Assembly (NCBI RefSeq): GCF_013314975.1
Contig: NZ_JABTYH010000012.1
Span: forward strand, 59,118 to 123,117
DNA from: Pseudarthrobacter oxydans
Lineage (GTDB): Bacteria; Actinomycetota; Actinomycetes; Actinomycetales; Micrococcaceae
Length of the DNA stretch: 64,000 bases
Reading direction: 5' to 3'
Shown here: one piece after another, positions 33,140 to 42,202 of the stretch
How the letters are laid out: the number at the start of each line of letters is the position of its first letter
Numbering within the stretch: position 1 is the first letter of the stretch
Notes under the pieces: generated by a model
Told to the model about the DNA's origin: nothing
Databases searched by the model: none
The model's input: the letters and a program-made list of their open reading frames with translations, nothing else
Position numbers and translations under genes: made by a program

Positions 33140-33760
33140 TTAGAGCCCGGCGAGCATCTCCTTCATCTCGGCGATCTCGGCTTCCTGGGACGTGGCGATG
33201 TCGCGGGCCAGCTGGATGCTTTCGGGGTGCTTGCCTGCGGCGATTTCCTGCTGCGCCATGTCGATCGCGCCTTCATGGTGTCCGATCATGTGCTCCAGGA
33301 AGAGCCGGACGGCGTCCGTTCCCTGGGCGTCCTTGAGCTTCTCCATGCCCTCAGAATCAACCATGCCGGTCATGCCGTGCCCGGAGTGGTCCGACATCAT
33401 GGTGGGCACGTTCCAGTCCTTGAGCCACCCGGTCATGGTGTCGATCTCCGGCGCCTGCGCGTCCTTGATCTTGGTGGCCAGGGCGGTGACGTCCGCGGGC
33501 ATGTCCGGTTTGGCCAGGATCATGTCGCTCATCTCCACGGCCTGCGCGTGGTGCGGGATCATCATCTGGGAAAAGGCGATGTCCGCAGGGTTATGGCCGG
33601 CACTGGCATCGGGCATCATGGTGGACGCGGGGCCGGAGCTGCCGTGGTTCATGGGCATGGTGCTTCCGCCGGAGCTTTCGGAGTCGGCAGCGCACCCGGC
33701 CAGGCCAAGTGAGGCTGCCAGCGCAGCGGCGACGGACAGGGCTTTGATCTTGCTGTTCAT
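33140..33760 (-). CDS. DUF305 lipoprotein
   Basis: A 206-residue exported protein. The signal sequence ends in the lipobox LAGC (Cys23). A Met/His/Ser-rich segment leads to the DUF305 domain with the paired motifs MMIPHHAQAVEMSDMI and LEHMIGHHEGAIDMAQQEI. DUF305 is a ferritin-like helical family often found with copper resistance genes, and the His/Met-rich sequence fits periplasm-side metal binding. It is the last gene of a minus-strand copper cluster; GAAGGACC precedes ATG 33760. Confidence 0.88.
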   Translation of the reverse strand: MNSKIKALSVAAALAASLGLAGCAADSESSGGSTMPMNHGSSGPASTMMPDASAGHNPADIAFSQMMIPHHAQAVEMSDMILAKPDMPADVTALATKIKDAQAPEIDTMTGWLKDWNVPTMMSDHSGHGMTGMVDSEGMEKLKDAQGTDAVRLFLEHMIGHHEGAIDMAQQEIAAGKHPESIQLARDIATSQEAEIAEMKEMLAGL

Positions 33761-33833
33761 TGTGTGTTGGTCCTTCAGGAACGTAGGTGAACTGGGCCTG
33801 TGGAGGCGTGGATGGCCACGCAGCGCAGTCCGT

Positions 33834-34346
33834 TTACGTTCGGCTGATGGACAGTTCGCAGGGCGTTTTGCTGGGCGGGACGAAGGAGTAGCCGGTGCTT
33901 CCGTGAGCGCCTGACGCCGGGGCCAAAAGCGCAGTGGGGTTGGCCGGGGGCGGGACGGCTGCGAGCGATCCGGTCTTGGCCAGCGGGGTGCAGGACGCGC
34001 CGCCTTCCCGCACGTCCGGGCAGCCTGCGCTGCATGATTCGGAGGCGGTAAAGGCCGCGCCCACAGCGTCCGCCAGGACCGCTGCGTGCCCGGCATCGGA
34101 ATGTTCGACGGCGGTGTGCCCGGCTGAATGGTCCACGGCGGCATGTTCCGCCGCGGTGTGCCCAGCGGGAGCGTGCCCGACGGCGGCGTCCCCGGCCGCG
34201 ACGGCGGCGCCCGCGTGGGCTGCGTGCGAGTAATGGTCCGCGGTCATGACGTGCATGCCGAAGATTCCGGCCACGATGGCCATAACCGCAGCCAGCAGCC
34301 CCGCGCGGAGGAGGGCTGCCGGCAGGACGCTGGCGCGTGCGGTCAT
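33834..34346 (-). CDS. DUF6153-like His-rich membrane-anchored protein
   Basis: A 170-residue protein with one N-terminal membrane segment (about 10-32) and a His/Ala-rich ectodomain (GHTAAEHAAVDHSAGHTAVEH) plus Cys residues in CSAGCPDV and GASCTPL. It fits small copper-cluster proteins of the DUF6153 type. Its last seven residues, ELSISRT, are identical to those of the unlinked protein at 51596-52069, which also lies beside a copper-binding gene. A role in periplasmic-side copper handling is inferred from composition and neighbours. Confidence 0.7.
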   Translation of the reverse strand: MTARASVLPAALLRAGLLAAVMAIVAGIFGMHVMTADHYSHAAHAGAAVAAGDAAVGHAPAGHTAAEHAAVDHSAGHTAVEHSDAGHAAVLADAVGAAFTASESCSAGCPDVREGGASCTPLAKTGSLAAVPPPANPTALLAPASGAHGSTGYSFVPPSKTPCELSISRT

Positions 34347-34424
34347 GCTGGTTCCTCCTCCTTCAGTGGACGGGGCGGGACTGGATTGGATCGGACTGGG
34401 CGGGACGGGCCGGGTTCAGTACCT

Positions 34425-36563
34425 TCAACGTACCTCGGACGGGCTGAGTTTCACCCGCCGCAGCAGCTGGGCGTTCAGGGCCACCACAATAGTGGACGCG
34501 GACATCAGGACCGCCGCGGCTGCGGGGGAGAGCGCCACCCCGGCGAACGCCAGGACACCGGCGGCCAACGGAACGGACAGGATGTTGTAGCCGGTGGCCC
34601 ACACCAGGTTCTGCCACATCTTCCGGTAGCTCGCCCGGGAGAGGTCCACCATGGACAGCACCGCGCGCGGATCATTTCCGGCGAGCACCACCCCGGCGGA
34701 CTCCATGGCCACGTCCGTGCCGGCCCCGATGGCGATGCCCACCTCAGCGCGGGCCAGCGCCGGCGAATCGTTGACGCCGTCGCCCACCATGGCCACCTTC
34801 AGGCCGCGCGCCTGCAGTTCGGCAACCTTCTTGTCCTTGTCCGCAGGCAGCACCTCGGCGAACACTTCATCAATGTTCAGGTCCTTCGCCACGGCCTGTG
34901 CCACCTGCCGGGCATCGCCGGTGATCATGCCCACCTTCACGCCGCGGTTCTGCAGGGCCGCGACGGCCTGGCGCGACTCCGCCCGCACCGCGTCCTCCAG
35001 GCTGACCGCCCCCAGCACGCGGCCGTCGTCGTCAATCACGTGCAGGACGGCAGCGCCGCGGTCCATCCACGCCCGGGTGGACCGGGCCAGGGCGGAAGGT
35101 TCGACGGCGCCCAGCTCGCGCAGGAGCGCGGGCCCGCCCACGTGCACGGTTCGTCCGTCCACGGAGGCCCGCACGCCCCGGCCGGTCAGGGAGCCGAAAT
35201 CCGTGACGGCAGGAAGGGTGAGGTTGCGTTCCCGTGCCGCGCGGACGATGGCCCGGGCCACGGGGTGCTCGCTGTCCGATTCAACCGCGGCGGCAAGGGC
35301 CAGCAGCTCGTCGGCGTCCACGCCCTCGGCGGCGGCCACGTCCTTCAGTTCGGGTGCGCCCGTGGTGAGCGTGCCGGTCTTGTCGAAGAGGACCACATCG
35401 ATGGTGCGCATGCGTTCCAGCGCCATCCGGTTCTTGATCAGCACCCCGGCCCGGGCGGCCTGTTCGGTGGAGATGGCGATGACCAGCGGGATGGCCAGGC
35501 CCAGGGCGTGGGGGCAGGCGATGACCAGGACGGTCACGGTGCGGGTGACGGCTTCCGGGATACTGCCCAGCAGGGTCCAGGCGATGAAGGTGAGGACACC
35601 CGCCCCTGCGGCGAAGTAGAACAGGAAGGCCGCGGCGCGGTCGGCCAGGGCCTGGGCCCGGGAGGAGGACGACTGTGCCTCGGCCACCAGCCGCTGGATG
35701 CCGGCCAGGGCGGTGTCGTCGCCCACTGCCGTCACGCGGACGCGGACGCTGGTGTCCGTGGCCACGGTTCCGGCCACCACGGTGTCGCCCGGGCCGCGCG
35801 GCACGGTTTTGGATTCTCCCGTGATCATCGACTCGTCGACTTCCGCCTGCCCCTCCACCACCGTTCCGTCCGCAGGCATCCGGGCGCCGGAACGGACCAG
35901 GACCAGGTCGTCTGGCCGGAGTTCGGAGACGGGAACGGTTTCCGTGCCGGTGTCCGTAATGCGTTCGGCCTCATCAGGCAGCAGTGCCGCGAGGGCATCC
36001 AGGGCGCCCTGTGCTGAACCGAGGGCCCGCATTTCGATCCAGTGGCCCAGCAGCATGATGGCCACCAGCAGCGCGAGCTCCCACCAGAAGTCTAGGTCGA
36101 AGCCTCCCAGGCCAAGGCTGGTGACCCAGGACGCGGCGAACGCCACGGTGATGGCCATAGCGATCAGCAGCATCATGCCCGGCCGGCGGTCCTTCAGCTC
36201 CTGCAGGCCGCCCTTGAGGAATGGCTGGCCGCCGTAGAGGAAGATCACCGTGCCCAGGACGGGCGGGATCCAGGTTGAGCCGGGAAACATGGGGGCCATG
36301 TAGCCCAGGATGTGCCCCACCATGGGGCTGAAATAGACCACGGGGATGGAGAGCGCCAGCGTCAGCCAGAACCTGTTCTTGAACATGGCCGTGCTGTGTC
36401 CGGCGTGCTGCCCGTGCGTGTGGACGGCATGGTCGTCATCCCGCCCCGCGGTGTGGCCGTGGTTCTGGTGCCCGTGCCCGCTGCCTGAAGCAGCCGACGG
36501 TTCGGTGAGGGTGCCGCCTAAGGGGCGGTCGTCGTCGTGATGGTGGTGCTGGTGGTCCTGCAT
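34425..36563 (-). CDS. copB: CopB-type (P1B-3) copper-translocating P-type ATPase
   Basis: A 712-residue heavy-metal ATPase. The N-terminus is His-rich (first 57 residues) instead of carrying CxxC domains, and the ion-path motif is Cys350-Pro-His (CPH), both marks of CopB. Phosphorylation Asp394 lies in DKTGTLT; the actuator has TGES at 248-251 and the hinge MVGDGVNDSPAL. It probably exports copper or silver. ATG 36563 follows AAGGAGG. The CopZ-like gene lies 54 bases upstream; a CsoR-type operator precedes that gene. Confidence 0.93.
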   Translation of the reverse strand: MQDHQHHHHDDDRPLGGTLTEPSAASGSGHGHQNHGHTAGRDDDHAVHTHGQHAGHSTAMFKNRFWLTLALSIPVVYFSPMVGHILGYMAPMFPGSTWIPPVLGTVIFLYGGQPFLKGGLQELKDRRPGMMLLIAMAITVAFAASWVTSLGLGGFDLDFWWELALLVAIMLLGHWIEMRALGSAQGALDALAALLPDEAERITDTGTETVPVSELRPDDLVLVRSGARMPADGTVVEGQAEVDESMITGESKTVPRGPGDTVVAGTVATDTSVRVRVTAVGDDTALAGIQRLVAEAQSSSSRAQALADRAAAFLFYFAAGAGVLTFIAWTLLGSIPEAVTRTVTVLVIACPHALGLAIPLVIAISTEQAARAGVLIKNRMALERMRTIDVVLFDKTGTLTTGAPELKDVAAAEGVDADELLALAAAVESDSEHPVARAIVRAARERNLTLPAVTDFGSLTGRGVRASVDGRTVHVGGPALLRELGAVEPSALARSTRAWMDRGAAVLHVIDDDGRVLGAVSLEDAVRAESRQAVAALQNRGVKVGMITGDARQVAQAVAKDLNIDEVFAEVLPADKDKKVAELQARGLKVAMVGDGVNDSPALARAEVGIAIGAGTDVAMESAGVVLAGNDPRAVLSMVDLSRASYRKMWQNLVWATGYNILSVPLAAGVLAFAGVALSPAAAAVLMSASTIVVALNAQLLRRVKLSPSEVR

Positions 36564-36617
36564 CGGTTCCTCCTTGGAGGGCACCGCAACCCGGGGCAGC
36601 AGCCCCGGTGCGGAAAA

Positions 36618-36953
36618 TCAGTTGGCAGCCAGGGAGTACCCGGCCGAGGTGACGGCCTGGCGGACCGCCGCGTCTGAAACGGAGCCGGCAACGGTCAGGC
36701 CGGAACGGCCGCCGGCCACCAGGTCCACGGAGGCCGACTCGACGCCGTCAAGGGCGGAGACGGCCTTCTCCACCGTCCGGACGCAGTGCCCGCAGGTGAG
36801 GCCCTCGACGGAGAAGGTGCGCCGGGAGGGGGCAGCGGCGTCGGAATTTACGACGGCGGCGGGCGCCTTCTGCGCGTGGCCTGCGGGAGAGCAGCAGCTG
36901 CAGCCGGTGCTGGAGGCCAGGGGAAGCTCGGTGCGGTTCGCGCTATCAAACAT
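36618..36953 (-). CDS. Heavy-metal-associated (CopZ-like) copper chaperone with Cys-rich N-terminus
   Basis: A 111-residue protein. The C-terminal HMA domain (about 45-111) carries the metal site LTCGHC, a variant of MxCxxC. The N-terminal extension contains the cluster CSCCSP, which could be a second metal site. Ordinary CopZ is near 70 residues, so the extension is notable. It probably hands Cu(I) to the downstream CopB ATPase. ATG 36953 has AAGGAAT upstream; the CsoR-type palindrome is about 120 bases upstream. Confidence 0.88.
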   Translation of the reverse strand: MFDSANRTELPLASSTGCSCCSPAGHAQKAPAAVVNSDAAAPSRRTFSVEGLTCGHCVRTVEKAVSALDGVESASVDLVAGGRSGLTVAGSVSDAAVRQAVTSAGYSLAAN

Positions 36954-37073
36954 GTCAGTTCCATTCCTTGGTGAAGGACAATTCCTTGCTGGGCAGGTGC
37001 TGGGGTTGAACGGCTGTGACGGCGGTGCGGGGCACCGGCCTGGACATACCACTTCACTGACAACACCTTGAAT

Positions 37074-37090
37074 ATACCCCCAGGGGGTAT
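37074..37090. promoter_or_regulatory. CsoR-type operator
   Basis: ATACCCCCAGGGGGTAT is a perfect palindrome apart from the central base and has the C-tract/G-tract form of Cu(I)-responsive CsoR operators. It lies upstream of the CopZ-CopB operon. No csoR gene was found in the window, so the regulator must be elsewhere. Confidence 0.8.
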
Positions 37091-37241
37091 GAGCGTCAAG
37101 GCTTCCCCGTCATCCAAATTCCGGATTGCTGCGGAAGTGGCCGTAAGCCCTTACCCCGGGGGTCTTGCCCGGCCATAATGGGAGGAGTGCGGACTGTGCC
37201 AACGGCCGGGGACGTGTTGGACGCTACATGGAGGTGGCCCT

Positions 37242-37913
37242 GTGTCAGAGCTGACCGGCCCTTATACCTATTCCAGCGCGCTGGGGGACAACCAGTGCGT
37301 GGCCGGGACGTTCCGCGTGGACATCGAAACATGGAAGATCCACTGGTCGGATGCCATGTTCCAGCTGCACGGATACCGGCGGGGCGAGGTTGTGCCCACC
37401 CTGGACTTGCTCTTCTCGCACAAGCATCCGGAGGACCGGCCCAAATGCGAGGAAATTGTGGCGCAGGTTGTCCGGACCGGCGGCTATTTCTGCATGTACC
37501 ACCGGATCATCGATGCCCAGGGGAGGACCCGGCGCGTCCTGACAACCGGTGACGCCATCGTGGACGGCGGCCGCGTCACCGCGCTGGAGGGCATCATGCT
37601 CGATCTCACCTCAACGCTCCAGCGTGAAACCGAGCAAACCGCCCGTGACGCGGTCATCGGGGCCACCTCCACCAGGACCGTCATCGACCAGGCCCGCGGC
37701 ATCCTCATGGGCCAGCTGAAAATGGGGTCTGACGATGCCTTCCAGATGCTGGTGAGCACCAGCAGCCACCGCAATGTCAAGCTGGTGGTGGTGGCCGCCG
37801 AACTGGTGCAGCTGGCCAACTCGGCGGAGTCGCGCAAGTACCTGGAAGCTGCTGTCAAGGCCATCGAGATGGATGGCCGGGGGAACGCGGCGCAGCGGAA
37901 GCGGGCTGTCTAG
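37242..37913 (+). CDS. PAS and ANTAR domain regulator
   Basis: A 223-residue protein. A PAS fold covers about 20-125 (TFRVDIETWKIHWSDAMFQLHGY, then YHRIIDAQGRTRRVLTTGDAIV). The C-terminal ANTAR domain covers about 145-205 (STRTVIDQARGILMGQLKMGSDDAFQML). ANTAR domains bind tandem-hairpin RNAs and prevent transcription termination. The start is GTG 37242 behind GGAGGTGG. The sensed signal and RNA targets are unknown. Confidence 0.9.
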   Translation: MSELTGPYTYSSALGDNQCVAGTFRVDIETWKIHWSDAMFQLHGYRRGEVVPTLDLLFSHKHPEDRPKCEEIVAQVVRTGGYFCMYHRIIDAQGRTRRVLTTGDAIVDGGRVTALEGIMLDLTSTLQRETEQTARDAVIGATSTRTVIDQARGILMGQLKMGSDDAFQMLVSTSSHRNVKLVVVAAELVQLANSAESRKYLEAAVKAIEMDGRGNAAQRKRAV

Positions 37914-37919
37914 GGCCAG

Positions 37920-38549
37920 TTAGTGGTGCTCCACCCAGCACGCCAGGATGGTGGTGGACAACTGGTAGGCCAGCGCATTGCGGGTGATGCCATCCGGGCC
38001 CAAGGTCTCCGGCAAACCCGAGGCGTCAACCTGCAGCACAAAGCTGTCCTTCTGGAACACTGCCGATCCGTCCGCGGTTTCGTAGGCGGGAAAGCCGAGG
38101 CTGGCGAGTCCCTCGATCGGCGTCGCGTCCTCAGCCAGCGCCTGCATGGCGTCAAAGTACGTCAGCGCTGCAGCCTTGTCCGGTGCTTCCCGGACGGAGA
38201 TATCAAGCGCACCCTCGTCCAGGTGGTACGTGCAGGTGAAGGTGCTGTCCGCCCAGCTGTTGACGGTGTGAGGGTCCTGGTCCAGGTCAAGGATCGCCGT
38301 GAGCCTGTCCATCGGCTGGTCACCGCACACCATCTTCGCTGCTTCGCTGGGTTCACTGACGGCAGTGCGCTGGGAAGGTGAGCCGCCGCCGTGATGTCCC
38401 GCGTGGCCGCCCTGCGCTGAGGGTGCCGCAGCGGAGGCATCCGACGACGGCGCCTGGGCAGCTCCCACGGACCCCGCCGCCGCGGCGCAGCCGGAGAGCA
38501 GCACGGCGGAAACAGCCAGCGAGGCAAGCAGTGGCGTGCGGTATGTCAT
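37920..38549 (-). CDS. Hypothetical lipoprotein
   Basis: A 209-residue exported protein with lipobox LSGC (Cys20) and a His/Gly/Ser-rich low-complexity stretch (QGGHAGHHGGGSPSQ). A globular domain from about 70 has two Cys residues (KMVCGDQ and FTCTYHL), probably a disulfide, and a third near the C-terminus (ILACWVEHH). ATG 38549 follows GGAAGAG. I recognise no named family. It lies 82 bases downstream of the sortase gene and 6 bases from the convergent ANTAR gene. Confidence 0.75.
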   Translation of the reverse strand: MTYRTPLLASLAVSAVLLSGCAAAAGSVGAAQAPSSDASAAAPSAQGGHAGHHGGGSPSQRTAVSEPSEAAKMVCGDQPMDRLTAILDLDQDPHTVNSWADSTFTCTYHLDEGALDISVREAPDKAAALTYFDAMQALAEDATPIEGLASLGFPAYETADGSAVFQKDSFVLQVDASGLPETLGPDGITRNALAYQLSTTILACWVEHH

Positions 38550-38631
38550 GTCTCTTCCGTCCTTGCCGCACCCTCTCCGGGTTGCGCCGTTTGTTCGGTT
38601 CCTGCGGGGTTGGGCTTGGCGGTGCGCCAGG

Positions 38632-39321
38632 TCAGGCTTTGAGCTTGGCGTAGATGACGTAGTTGTCATCAAAGAGCCCTGTGTCGGGGTCATAGCCGTC
38701 ACAGGTGATCAGCCGGAGTTCGGGGCCTGCCGTGTTCCCGTAGACCTCCAGGGTGGGGAAGTCGTTCTTGCTGTAGAGGGCTCCGCGGTCGACGGTGAAC
38801 ACGGCGATGCTGCCGTCGGTTCGTGAGACGTTGATTTCGGTTCCCGGGGTGAGCTGGCGGAGGTCCGCGAACACACCGCCGCGGCCGCTGGGAGAGTTGA
38901 CGTGGCCCAGCATGACGGACGGTCCGCGTTCACCGGGGGTTGGGGATCCGTTGTACCAGCTGGCCGGCGCACCACTGCCGGTGTCCTGCGGCACTTCGAG
39001 CGATCCGTTCTCCCGCAGGCCGAGCTTGAGGAGATCGGTCCGCACGCCGATGGCGGGAATTTCAAGGACCACCGGCTCGGACCGGGGCAGGGCTGCAGGC
39101 CCTGGCGCCGCAGGCGCGGGAGCGGCCGGTGCCGGCATCGCAGGACTGGCCGCAGCCGGGGCGGGCGCCGAGGAAGCCGCGGCCGAAGCGGAAGGTGGGG
39201 CACCGGCGTCGGGCGTTCCGGTCTCTGCGGTGCCGCAGCCGCCCAAAGCCAGCAGGAGCAGAAGCCCGGCCGCCGTGGTGGCCCGGAGGCCCCCGCGGCG
39301 GCCGGAATTCATGGTTGTCAC
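38632..39321 (-). CDS. Class F sortase with apparently replaced catalytic Arg
   Basis: A 229-residue sortase-like transpeptidase. The N-terminal hydrophobic segment ends in LALGGC, so it may be lipidated. A Pro/Ala linker follows to about residue 80. The catalytic domain has His140 (MLGHVNS) and Cys207 (RLITCDGY). Class F sortases normally carry the third residue, an Arg, in a YRDN-like strand; the equivalent here reads GLFDDNYVIYA, with Asp218 at that place. Either the Arg is supplied elsewhere or activity is altered. It lies 24 bases after the CHRD gene, its likely partner. The start is GTG 39321 or ATG 39312. Confidence 0.85.
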   Translation of the reverse strand: MTTMNSGRRGGLRATTAAGLLLLLALGGCGTAETGTPDAGAPPSASAAASSAPAPAAASPAMPAPAAPAPAAPGPAALPRSEPVVLEIPAIGVRTDLLKLGLRENGSLEVPQDTGSGAPASWYNGSPTPGERGPSVMLGHVNSPSGRGGVFADLRQLTPGTEINVSRTDGSIAVFTVDRGALYSKNDFPTLEVYGNTAGPELRLITCDGYDPDTGLFDDNYVIYAKLKA

Positions 39322-39345
39322 AGTGATGATCCAGTCAGCCCAGGC

Positions 39346-40116
39346 TTAGGCCGCGGATCCCGCGCTGCGGCGGCGAACAACGTAGGCGCCGCCGGCGAGG
39401 GCAGCCAGGGCAAGGCCGCCACCCAGAGCCAGGGCGCCGGTGTCGGTTCCGGTTTCCTGGCTAACGCCGGTGTCAGCACCGCCTGCGGGCATCTTCATCT
39501 GTCCGGCGGTCAAGGTCCCACACAGGGCGGGGGAGGTGGCGGCCAGCGGGAGTTCGGGAACAAGGTCGCTCTTGGCTGCCTGGCCCGCTGCGCTCAACGT
39601 TGCCGGGTCAAGGCCGTGGACAACAACCACGGCGGTTCCTGCTTCCAGGGCGGCCTTCGTTTCTGCGTTCAGTTCAAAGGTGCGGTCCACGGTGTAGCTG
39701 GCACCCTGGCCGGCGACCTTGAGGTCCAGCCCGGCGGCAGGGCTGGTATCGCCGCTGGTGGACAGGGTGGTGACAATGCCGCCGTAGCCCGGTGCGCCCT
39801 CGGTGGTGGACACAACCTGGTCACCGTCCTTGTCAGCGGACGGTGCCGGGCATACACCCTGGGCGCCGCCGTGGATGTGCTGGACGTGGGGGTAGGGAGC
39901 GTCCATGAAGGTCGCGGCCAGGCCGGAGACCTTGAGGACGGCGTGGGCCTGGTTGCCCGTGACATCCACAGTGATGGTGCCGGAGGCCGAGCTGCCGTTG
40001 ATCTGGCCCAACGTGGACTGGTAGGACTGGTCAGCGGCCATCGCGGGGCTGCCGGAGAGCGCAAGGGCGCCCAGTGCAAGGGTTGGTACAGCTAAAAAGC
40101 GGAGTGTCTTGTTCAT
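39346..40116 (-). CDS. CHRD domain surface protein with C-terminal anchor
   Basis: A 256-residue secreted protein. A signal peptide ends near AMAAD (about 28); a CHRD domain follows with YPHVQHIHGGAQGVC and VVVVHGLD. The C-terminus has a flexible segment, a hydrophobic helix (ALALGGGLALAALAGGAYVV) and RRR, the layout of a sorting signal. No LPxTG or LAxTG is present; the nearest is ETGTDTG. It is immediately upstream of the class F sortase gene, so co-function is likely, although the helix may simply act as a membrane anchor. Confidence 0.85.
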   Translation of the reverse strand: MNKTLRFLAVPTLALGALALSGSPAMAADQSYQSTLGQINGSSASGTITVDVTGNQAHAVLKVSGLAATFMDAPYPHVQHIHGGAQGVCPAPSADKDGDQVVSTTEGAPGYGGIVTTLSTSGDTSPAAGLDLKVAGQGASYTVDRTFELNAETKAALEAGTAVVVVHGLDPATLSAAGQAAKSDLVPELPLAATSPALCGTLTAGQMKMPAGGADTGVSQETGTDTGALALGGGLALAALAGGAYVVRRRSAGSAA

Positions 40117-40224
40117 CGGAAAGCAGTCTCCTCATACAAGTGACGTGGTCGTCCCAGATGAGGGACAAAGGTACTTCGGCGCCGCTGCTGTTACGGATGG
40201 GAAAAAAGTGAAATAAGCCACAGC

Positions 40225-40325
40225 TTTGATGACAGCGACACCGCAACCCGCAGGAAAGAAGGGAGTCAGCCCCTGTAGGATGGAACGAAGGTGCGCCGGG
40301 AAGTCTGGTCGGCAATAGTTTTGTA
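40225..40325 (+). ncRNA. Candidate structured 5' leader of nhaA
   Basis: The region from about 40225 to the nhaA ribosome site is purine-rich with a compact hairpin GCCGGGAAGTCTGGTCGGC at 40295-40313, in which CCGG pairs with CTGG and the outer GCC with GGC. A leader of this kind before an antiporter gene suggests an ion- or pH-responsive RNA. I have a loose memory of RNA motifs reported upstream of nhaA, but could not verify a match. Confidence 0.4.
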
Positions 40326-40348
40326 GACCCCAGATGCCAGGAGACTCC

Positions 40349-41701
40349 ATGAACCAGACCACGCCCTCAACACCCCCGCCCGGGAAGGGAAAATCCACCG
40401 TTCTCTCCAGGGGCAGTTATGCCGAGGCCCTGCGGATCGGGGAAATTCTCCGCAAGGAAACCGTGGGCGGCGCCCTGCTGGTGGCGGCTGCGGTCATCGC
40501 CCTTATCTGGGCCAACTCCCCGGCGTCGGACAGCTACTTTGCCCTCCGGGACTTCAAGATCGGCTACGAGCCCTGGCACCTTGAGCTCAGCCTTGGCGCC
40601 TGGGCGGCAGACGGGCTGCTGGCCATCTTCTTCTTCCTGGTAGGCCTGGAACTCAAACGCGAGTTCGTCGCAGGGGACCTTCGCCAGATCAGCAAATCGA
40701 TCGTGCCCGTGGCCGCCGCCGCGGGCGGCGTGGTGGTGCCGGCGCTGATCTACGTTGCGATCAACCTCACCAGCCCCGAGACCCTGCGCGGCTGGGCCAT
40801 CCCCACTGCCACGGACATCGCCTTCGCCGTGGCAGTCCTGGCCATCATTGGATCCCACCTTCCCAGCGCCCTGCGGATCTTCCTGCTGACGCTCGCCGTG
40901 GTGGACGACCTCATCGCGATCACCATTATCGCGTTCTTCTACACCAGCGACCTTGACGTCACGCCGCTGCTCCTGGCCCTCATTCCGCTGGGGATCTACG
41001 CCTTCCTGGCCCACAAGTACCGCCACTTCTTCGGCATGAAAGCCTCTGCTGCCTGGGTCATCCTGCTGCCGCTCGGCGTCGTCACCTGGGCCCTTGTCCA
41101 CGCGTCCGGCATCCACGCCACGGTGGCCGGCGTGCTGCTGGGCTTCGCCGTCCCCGTCATCCGCTCCCAGGCCGCCGGCGGTCCGGACGCCGGGCCCGGC
41201 CTGGCGGAAATCTTCGAACACCGCTTCCGGCCCATCTCCGCGGGCATAGCAGTTCCCATCTTCGCGTTCTTCTCCGCCGGAGTGGCCGTCGGCGGCTGGG
41301 AGGGGCTGGGTTCAGCCCTTGCGGACCCGGTGGCACTGGGCATCATCGTGGGCCTGGTGGTGGGCAAGCCGATCGGCATCCTGGGTGTCACCTGGCTGCT
41401 GACCAAGGCCACCCGGGCGGAGCTGGACAAGTCCTTCAAGTGGATCGACGTGTTCGGCGTGGCCCTCCTGGCCGGCATCGGGTTCACGGTGTCCCTGCTG
41501 GTGGCCGAGCTCAGCTTCGGGCAGGGGAGCCTGCACGATGACCACGCCAAGGTGGGCATCCTGGGCGCCTCAGTGCTTGCTGCGCTGCTGGCCACCGCCG
41601 TGCTGAAGACCAGGAACCGGCAGTACCGGGAAGCCGAGGCGCTGGAGAAGGTGGACGCGGACCAGGACGGGATCCCGGACGTCTACCAGGAACGGAACTG
41701 A
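40349..41701 (+). CDS. nhaA: Na+/H+ antiporter NhaA
   Basis: A 450-residue antiporter with about twelve membrane helices. The ion-binding Asp pair is at 186-187 ([10 protein letters not shown]), and the discontinuous-helix regions [17 protein letters not shown] and [18 protein letters not shown] are conserved. It exchanges internal Na+ for external H+. ATG 40349 follows AGGAGACTCC; an ATG at 40334 is less likely. The cytoplasmic tail ends in a DADQDGIPD sequence resembling an EF-hand-like loop, seen in actinobacterial members. A terminator follows. Confidence 0.95.
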   Translation: MNQTTPSTPPPGKGKSTVLSRGSYAEALRIGEILRKETVGGALLVAAAVIALIWANSPASDSYFALRDFKIGYEPWHLELSLGAWAADGLLAIFFFLVGLELKREFVAGDLRQISKSIVPVAAAAGGVVVPALIYVAINLTSPETLRGWAIPTATDIAFAVAVLAIIGSHLPSALRIFLLTLAVVDDLIAITIIAFFYTSDLDVTPLLLALIPLGIYAFLAHKYRHFFGMKASAAWVILLPLGVVTWALVHASGIHATVAGVLLGFAVPVIRSQAAGGPDAGPGLAEIFEHRFRPISAGIAVPIFAFFSAGVAVGGWEGLGSALADPVALGIIVGLVVGKPIGILGVTWLLTKATRAELDKSFKWIDVFGVALLAGIGFTVSLLVAELSFGQGSLHDDHAKVGILGASVLAALLATAVLKTRNRQYREAEALEKVDADQDGIPDVYQERN

Positions 41702-41718
41702 CGCTCCTACAACAGCAA

Positions 41719-41779
41719 CGCGGGGCCGCTGCGCACCCTTCCGGAATCCCCGGAATGGGCGCGGAGCGGCCCCGCGTTT
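41719..41779. terminator. Bidirectional terminator between nhaA and the GlsB-type gene
   Basis: CGCGGGGCCGCT (41719-41730) and AGCGGCCCCGCG (41765-41776) are perfect complements, with partial further pairing inside, and a short T run follows. The flanking genes converge. Confidence 0.8.
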
Positions 41780-41793
41780 GGTGTAGCTCGTGC

Positions 41794-42057
41794 CTAGCGG
41801 TTCACCGACCTCCGGCGTCCCACAACGGCCTCGGCTGTTCCTACCAGCAGCACCGCGGCGATGACAGCCACGATGAAGCCCAGGAAGTTCAGCTCGAAGA
41901 TGTCTCCGGTGCCCAGCAATGATGCGACCACCCCGCCGATGACCGAGCCAACAAGGCCCAGCAGGAGGGTGGCCAGCAGGCCCAGGTTCTGCTTGCCCGG
42001 CTTGATGAGGCGGGCAAGTGCGCCAATGACCAGGCCGGCAACGATGAATCCAATCAC
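41794..42057 (-). CDS. GlsB/YeaQ/YmgE family stress-response membrane protein
   Basis: An 87-residue protein with three membrane segments. It starts MIGFIVAGLVIGALARLIKPGKQ and has the Gly-rich middle segment LLGLVGSVIGGVVAS, matching the transglycosylase-associated protein family. These are small stress-induced envelope proteins without a defined activity. Length is normal. Confidence 0.92.
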   Translation of the reverse strand: MIGFIVAGLVIGALARLIKPGKQNLGLLATLLLGLVGSVIGGVVASLLGTGDIFELNFLGFIVAVIAAVLLVGTAEAVVGRRRSVNR

Positions 42058-42202
42058 GGTGTGCTCCTTAGTGGTGGTTGCGGGCGGAAAACGCCCGTAC
42101 TGCCGCAGCGGTGCCGCAATGGATTCATTCTATGCACGCCCCGGGCTGCCCCCGCTGTGCGCAAAGGGCCCCTGCAGGTGATGGTCCCCGTGCCGGCGGG
42201 AA

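Noticed and set aside
40225..40348. Cobalamin riboswitch before nhaA
   Set aside because: The B12-box and the conserved GCCACTG core are missing, and the downstream gene has no link to cobalamin.
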